64,000 nt of DNA from Zobellia barbeyronii (GTDB lineage Bacteria > Bacteroidota > Bacteroidia > Flavobacteriales > Flavobacteriaceae), in contig NZ_JACATN010000004.1 of the NCBI RefSeq assembly GCF_018603515.1, positions 558,001 to 622,000 of the forward strand. Reading direction: 5' to 3'. This document shows positions 59,789 to 64,000 of the stretch, piece after piece (the first letter of the stretch is position 1; the number at the start of each line of letters is the position of its first letter). The notes under the pieces were generated by a model, which was not told the origin of the DNA, did no database searches, and saw nothing but the letters and a program-made list of their open reading frames with translations. Made by a program: the position numbers and the translations under genes.

Positions 59789-61750
59789 TTACTCACCCAA
59801 AGACCAAGAAAGGTCAATATTGGATTTAGCAGGCGAAACTCTTATGTAACCTTGCATCTCTTGGTGCAAAGCAGAACAGAAATCTGTACAGTAAAATGGC
59901 CATACACCTTCTTTTTTAGGCTCCCAAACCGATGTTTTGGTTTGTCCTGGCATTATTAGTAAACCAGAATTCTTTTGTCCGATCATCATAAAGCCATGCG
60001 GTACATCAAAATCTTGTTCATGGTTTGTAATATGGAAGTACACCTTATCACCAACTTTAACACCCTCTATATTATCTGGAGTAAAGTGACTACGTATCAT
60101 TGCCATATAGACATGTACTTCATTACCATCACGAACTACTCTTGCATCTGAAACATTTTTTGTTGCAAATGGATGTTCGTTTTCTGCCAGTTTATAAATT
60201 TTCTGCGATTTAGGTGCTAGTATAGATGCTGGAATAGCTGCTGCGTAATGTGGCTCACCATGTGTTGGGAAATCATAAATAAGCTCCATTTTATCTCCAG
60301 AAATATCATATAACTGTGCAGAGTGTTCTAACTCAGGACCAGTTGGCAGGTATCTATCTTTGGTAATCTTGTTCATGGATACCAGATATTTACCAAAAGG
60401 TTTTCTAGAGTTTCCACCAGGAATCATACAGTGGCCAACAGAATAAAAAGTTGGTTTTCTATCAATAACCTCCCATGTACCTACTTTCCATTTAACAACT
60501 TCCGAAGAAATAAAGAACGTGGTATACGCATTACCCTTACCATCAAACTCGGTATGCAATGGACCTAATCCTCCACTTTTTACTTGACCAGCCAACACGT
60601 CTTCGAATTTTAGAATAGGAAGACCATAAGCTTCACCATCATACTTTTTACCGTCAATTGCTGCAATCATTTTATCAAACGAGAATACCGTAAGATCTGC
60701 AGAAAGCTTTCCGTTTCCAACAATATAATCTCCTGTTGGATTTACATCTACCCCGTGTGGAGATTTTGGTGTTGGCATAAAGAATACAGCACCAGGTACT
60801 TTTGTAGGATCTACAGTAAGTACTTCTTTTTTCATGGTTGAAGTAGCACTATGTGTCTCATCGCTATACACGTTATGTGTATAATTTGCAGGTACCATTG
60901 TACCTCCTCCATTTTCTACATACTCTTCAATTTTCTTCCAGTTTACAGCTGCAATAAAATCTTTATCATTTTGAGAAGCGTTAACCTCTAGAAGCGAATT
61001 AGCTTCCTCTGTGTTATACGTAGTAAAGAAAAACCATCCGTGAGATTTACCTCTACCAGGGTGTGATAAATCATAATTAAAACCAGGCATGATCAACTGG
61101 AATTTTATATCCATTCTACCAGTTTCAGGTTCTACACTTATAAAAGACAAGGCACCTTTAAAGTTTCCTTTGTAGTCTTTTATAGGCATATCTCTCTGTG
61201 GAATTGGAACTGAAAAACGAGTTCCTGCCACTACGTACTCTGAATTCTCTGTGATGTATGATGAACTGTGATTACCTGCACTATTTGGAACTTCTATAAT
61301 CTCAGCAGTTTCAAATGTTTTTAGGTCAATTCTTGCTATACGTGGTGTGTTGTTACCATTTATGAATAGCCATCTACCATCTAATTCTCCATTAGTCTGA
61401 GAAATATCTGGGTGGTGAGAATCATCTGCAGGCACAAAACCAAAAGAAGTTTCTAACATAGGTTTTGTTTCTTCTGAATACCCATATCCATTAGTTGGGA
61501 ATTGAGAAAAAACAGGAATCTCTTTGAACATACGTCCTGAAGGAAGACCATAAACGGCTACGTTACCGCTATATCCACCAGACATAAAGGCGTAAAATTC
61601 ATCGTGCTCGCCAGGAGCTACATATACTTTCTCTGCATTATTGGAAGCAAGCGCTCCATTTGATGAATCGTTGCCGTTTTGATTACCGCAACCTGAAAGA
61701 AACAGGACCGATCCTAGAACTGCTACTAGGTATAATGAATACTTTTTCAT
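59789..61750 (-). CDS. nosZ: Nitrous oxide reductase, clade II (Sec-type)
   Basis: A 653-aa periplasmic multicopper enzyme reducing N2O to N2. It has a Sec lipoprotein-type leader (LSGC21) with no twin arginine, the hallmark of clade II. The seven-bladed propeller carries CuZ His ligands (DDSHHPD, GNHSSS, SHGW, SPHGVDV, GPLHTEF, GEPHYAA). The cupredoxin end binds CuA: C621-TDF-C625-SAL-H629-QE-M632, with VPHGF upstream. Length is normal. It is flanked upstream by a cytochrome c that may be its electron donor. Confidence 0.96.
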   Translation of the reverse strand: MKKYSLYLVAVLGSVLFLSGCGNQNGNDSSNGALASNNAEKVYVAPGEHDEFYAFMSGGYSGNVAVYGLPSGRMFKEIPVFSQFPTNGYGYSEETKPMLETSFGFVPADDSHHPDISQTNGELDGRWLFINGNNTPRIARIDLKTFETAEIIEVPNSAGNHSSSYITENSEYVVAGTRFSVPIPQRDMPIKDYKGNFKGALSFISVEPETGRMDIKFQLIMPGFNYDLSHPGRGKSHGWFFFTTYNTEEANSLLEVNASQNDKDFIAAVNWKKIEEYVENGGGTMVPANYTHNVYSDETHSATSTMKKEVLTVDPTKVPGAVFFMPTPKSPHGVDVNPTGDYIVGNGKLSADLTVFSFDKMIAAIDGKKYDGEAYGLPILKFEDVLAGQVKSGGLGPLHTEFDGKGNAYTTFFISSEVVKWKVGTWEVIDRKPTFYSVGHCMIPGGNSRKPFGKYLVSMNKITKDRYLPTGPELEHSAQLYDISGDKMELIYDFPTHGEPHYAAAIPASILAPKSQKIYKLAENEHPFATKNVSDARVVRDGNEVHVYMAMIRSHFTPDNIEGVKVGDKVYFHITNHEQDFDVPHGFMMIGQKNSGLLIMPGQTKTSVWEPKKEGVWPFYCTDFCSALHQEMQGYIRVSPAKSNIDLSWSLGE

Positions 61751-61775
61751 TTGTATTGTATTTGTGGTTATTTTA

Positions 61776-61797
61776 TTAAAGCCCCCAAGGGCTTTAA
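61776..61797 (-). terminator. Hairpin between cytochrome c gene and nosZ
   Basis: TTAAAGCCC, loop CCAA and GGGCTTTAA (7 to 9 bp). On the minus strand it is followed by AT-rich sequence but only a short T-run. It could attenuate, end or stabilise the 3' end of the cytochrome transcript. Confidence 0.5.
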
Positions 61798-61811
61798 ATC
61801 TTATTTATATA

Positions 61812-62324
61812 CTATTCTAATGTTCTAAAATATTCGAGTATACTACGAGCTTGATCTTCGTTCAACCCTTGGTTAGCCATTGGAGCACCATTAAATTCTG
61901 CCATAAGCTCTTTTGCCAAAGCATCTTCTTTAACCATAACTTCAGGATTAAGAATCATGTTCATTACCCATTCTGGGCTACGTCTTTTTAAAACACCCGT
62001 TGGAGCTGGGCCAATGAATTTTTTATCCACTCTGTGGCAAGCCATACACATTTGGCTGTATACCTCTTCACCTTTTTTTGCCAAAGCTTGATCAATGTCT
62101 GGGGACAAAGTCACCGATTTTATTGGGCCTACTCCTTTATTTTCTAGGTCCACACGTTCAGATGGTGAAACTGTACTAGTAGCTGCAACTGCTTCTACTG
62201 GTTTCTCAGTTTTAGTTTTTTCACGATCTACGCTAAATCCTTCTTTCTTTTTTTCTTCTTTACCCCCACAGGCCATAAGTAAGAGTGAAAAAAATATCAC
62301 GGTACTTCTTATTACAATCTTCAT
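61812..62324 (-). CDS. Lipoprotein cytochrome c linked to nosZ
   Basis: A 170-aa lipoprotein cytochrome with one heme site CMACH (in YSQMCMACHRVDKKFIGPAPTG), and M/NPEVMVKEDALAKELMAEFNGAPMANQ providing the distal Met. I choose the ATG at 62324, where MKIVIRSTVIFFSLLLMACG begins with a good lipobox; the longer frame starting at 62408 runs through the promoter and FNR dyad. The low-complexity linker (KTEKPVEAVAA) tethers the heme domain. It is the first gene of the nos unit and the likely electron donor to NosZ. Confidence 0.88.
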   Translation of the reverse strand: MKIVIRSTVIFFSLLLMACGGKEEKKKEGFSVDREKTKTEKPVEAVAATSTVSPSERVDLENKGVGPIKSVTLSPDIDQALAKKGEEVYSQMCMACHRVDKKFIGPAPTGVLKRRSPEWVMNMILNPEVMVKEDALAKELMAEFNGAPMANQGLNEDQARSILEYFRTLE

Positions 62325-62354
62325 TTTAAGTAGTTTATAGATTAATTTATTGAG

Positions 62355-62397
62355 CAAATGTATGGGGAATGAATAATCAAAAACATGATATATATCA
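62355..62397 (-). promoter_or_regulatory. FNR-type promoter of the nos cytochrome/nosZ unit
   Basis: The dyad TGATATATATCA (62386-62397, centre 62391.5) is 29.5 bp from the first base of a perfect minus-strand -7 element TACATTTG (62362-62355). The predicted leader to the ATG at 62324 is about 25 nt. It matches the geometry of the fnr, ccoI, ccoS and usp promoters. Confidence 0.82.
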
Positions 62398-62511
62398 GTA
62401 AATGACATAAAAAGGATAAAAATGTCCTTTATTTTTATTTTTTAACTGAAACAGGGTTTACCAGAAAATTGTAAATTCATGAGTTGACCGAACAAAACCC
62501 TAATTTATTAC

Positions 62512-63903
62512 ATGAAACAAGACAACTCACGAAGGTATTTTCTTAAAAAAGCTGCTCTAGGTTCCGCGGCAGTAACTTCCGCCCCCTTTATTTTATCCGC
62601 ATCAAAAAATGAAAGCATTCTTATGCAACGGGAATACGAAACCAACGTATTCTCTTCTAATGACCATATAAATCTGGCGCTTATTGGAACAGGTATTCAA
62701 GGTATTTTTGACACCCAAGCCGCACTAACCGTTTCAGGCATACAATTAGTTGCCGCCTGTGATCTTTATACAGGTAGATTGGAAAGGGCAAAAGAACTAT
62801 GGGGCGATGCTATTTTCACTACTCGTGATTATAGAGAAATTCTAAATAGAAAAGATATTGATGCCGTTATCATTGCTACTCCCGATCATTGGCACAAGAA
62901 AATAGTTATAGATGCCCTTAAGGCCTGCAAGCATGTATATTGTGAAAAACCTATGGTACAACAATGGGAAGATGGCCAAGCCATTATTTCTGCGCAAAAA
63001 GCTTCCGGGAAAATATGCCAAGTAGGTAGCCAGGGCATGTCGTCATTAGGAAACGAAAAAGCCAAACAATTATATTTAGATGGTGCCATTGGAGATATTG
63101 TAATGCTAGATTTCTATAACGATCGTTACTCCGCAGAAGGTGCTTGGCAGTATCCCATTCCACCCGACGCAAGTAACGAAACGGTTGATTTTGATACTTT
63201 TTTAGGCAAAGCTCCTAAGGTTCCTTTTGAGTCCGAACGATTTTTTAGATGGAGAAATTATAGAGATTATGGTACCGGTGTTGCCGGAGACCTTTTTGTT
63301 CATGCCTTTTCTACGCTAAACCATGTGATTGATTCCCATGGACCAAACAGAGCTATGGCTACCGGTGGACTACGCTATTGGAAAGATGGCAGAGATGTCC
63401 CCGATGTTAGCATTACTCTTTACGACTATCCTAAAACAGAAACCCACGCAGCATTTAACGCTGCTTTTCGTATAAATTTCATTGCCGGAAGTGGCGGTGG
63501 TAGTGGCTTTAAATTAGTGGGTACCGAAGGTGAAATGGAAATTGGACAAAATTCTGTTTCCCTTACACGTTCAAAACTTAGCTTGGTGCCCAGTGGTTAT
63601 TCTATGATTTCCTTTCCTGAAGCCATGCAAGAAAAGATAAAAGAAGGGTATGTCCAGCAAAATCTGGAAACCCGGGCATCTGCTTTAAAAACAGGAACTA
63701 GTAAATGGGAAGCACCAAAAGATTATAAAGGCGGGCATCATGACCATTTTTACAATTTCTTTACGGCCATACGCGAGAACGGAAAAGTAATTCAGGACCC
63801 AACATTTGGACTTAGAGCAGCAGGAGCGGCCCTATTGGCCAATGAAAGCTACTATAAAAAAGAGCCTGTAAATTGGAATCCTACAGAAATGAAAATGATT
63901 TAA
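62512..63903 (+). CDS. Exported Gfo/Idh/MocA-family oxidoreductase (Tat signal)
   Basis: A 463-aa NAD(P)-dependent enzyme. A twin-arginine leader (SRRYFLKKAALGSAAVTSAP) directs folded export. The Rossmann start is LALIGTGIQG (about 54-63), DAVIIATPDHWHK and HVYCEKPMVQ (the EKP motif with the catalytic-type Lys) follow, and the C-terminal domain ends with HHDHFYNFFTAIRENGKVI. Similar exported enzymes act on glycans or act as glycosidases in Bacteroidota. No partner is adjacent. Confidence 0.88.
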   Translation: MKQDNSRRYFLKKAALGSAAVTSAPFILSASKNESILMQREYETNVFSSNDHINLALIGTGIQGIFDTQAALTVSGIQLVAACDLYTGRLERAKELWGDAIFTTRDYREILNRKDIDAVIIATPDHWHKKIVIDALKACKHVYCEKPMVQQWEDGQAIISAQKASGKICQVGSQGMSSLGNEKAKQLYLDGAIGDIVMLDFYNDRYSAEGAWQYPIPPDASNETVDFDTFLGKAPKVPFESERFFRWRNYRDYGTGVAGDLFVHAFSTLNHVIDSHGPNRAMATGGLRYWKDGRDVPDVSITLYDYPKTETHAAFNAAFRINFIAGSGGGSGFKLVGTEGEMEIGQNSVSLTRSKLSLVPSGYSMISFPEAMQEKIKEGYVQQNLETRASALKTGTSKWEAPKDYKGGHHDHFYNFFTAIRENGKVIQDPTFGLRAAGAALLANESYYKKEPVNWNPTEMKMI

Positions 63904-63904
63904 C

Positions 63905-63939
63905 AAAAAAGGGCGGCCCGTGTAAAACGTTCCGCCCTT
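63905..63939. terminator. Terminator at the right edge, favouring the minus strand
   Basis: AAGGGCGG and CCGCCCTT form an 8-bp GC-rich stem with a 15-nt loop. The plus strand lacks a good T-run, but on the minus strand six T follow, so it also ends a convergent minus-strand gene beyond 63963. Confidence 0.65.
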
Positions 63940-63962
63940 ATAGTTGCGTAGTTTAAGTGCAT

Positions 63963-64000
63963 CTATATTTTAAAGGTCACCACCGGTATTTTAGAGTGAT
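63963..64000 (-). CDS. Possible C-terminal end of a gene entering from the right
   Basis: Only about 12 codons are visible; they read HSKIPVVTFKI followed by a stop at 63963-63965. The other two minus-strand frames are closed. The terminator at 63905-63939 supports a minus-strand gene ending here. No product can be named. Confidence 0.3.
   Translation of the reverse strand, partial: HSKIPVVTFKI

Noticed and set aside
62325-62408. N-terminal extension of the nos cytochrome c (28 extra codons)
   Set aside because: It would cover the -7 element and the FNR dyad, and would bury the lipoprotein signal peptide.

Overview
The window is chromosomal DNA of a member of the Bacteroidota, most likely a marine Flavobacteriaceae (Zobellia/Maribacter-like is a guess). 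The reasons are low GC, promoters of the TAnnTTTG type, a fused ccoNO, a Sec-exported lipoprotein-type clade II NosZ, DUF4230/DUF4260/DUF4407 proteins and abundant lipoproteins. No phage, insertion sequence, CRISPR array or rRNA operon was seen. There is one tRNA gene, tRNA-Leu(UAG).

Left part (1-33.6 kb) is mostly housekeeping. It holds the start of sucA, an envelope-sugar group (galE, a DegT-type aminotransferase, waaA), two Tat/Sec-exported sugar-related enzymes, an ABC-F ATPase, a carboxylesterase, pta-ackA, an M20 peptidase, an HPt protein, a DUF5060-like glycosidase lipoprotein, and a long minus-strand series: YbcI-like, membrane MutS-like, MmcQ, GNAT, Dabb, DUF4230, DUF4260, cyclase, hemW. 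A four-helix-bundle gene sits between ruvC and hemW, bordered by inverted arrays of a 7-bp repeat. Next to ruvC lies a blaI/M56-TonB/TPR/lipoprotein set whose regulator has a striking operator region with a perfect 34-bp palindrome.

Right part (36.7-62.4 kb) is a micro-oxic/anaerobic respiration island. It runs: type II NADH dehydrogenase, tandem Usp protein, a CRP/FNR regulator, the cbb3 oxidase genes with assembly factors (ccoI, ccoS, ccoNO, ccoQ, ccoP, ccoG, ccoH, a SafE-like protein), a vanadium-haloperoxidase-like protein, a truncated globin, an Rrf2 regulator with ric (Fe-S repair), a small ferredoxin, an unusual histidine-bearing polytopic membrane protein, and a clade II N2O reductase cluster (nosY, nosF, nosD, PNPOx-like, nosL, a conserved membrane protein, nosZ, cytochrome c). 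No nitrite or nitric oxide reductase gene is recognisable here.

The strongest pattern concerns regulation. Four FNR-like dyads (TGAC-N4-GTCA or TGAT-N4-ATCA) serve five promoters: fnr, ccoI, ccoS/cco operon, usp and the nos cytochrome. In all five the dyad centre lies exactly 29.5 bp from the first base of a TAnnTTTG-like -7 element. One dyad sits at the exact midpoint between the divergent fnr and ccoI promoters. This ties the oxidase, its copper pump, the stress protein and the N2O reductase into one regulon. A second circuit is visible for the Rrf2 protein: a GGA-N8-TCC dyad lies over its own -33 element and a second copy precedes ric. The window ends with a Tat-exported Gfo/Idh/MocA oxidoreductase.
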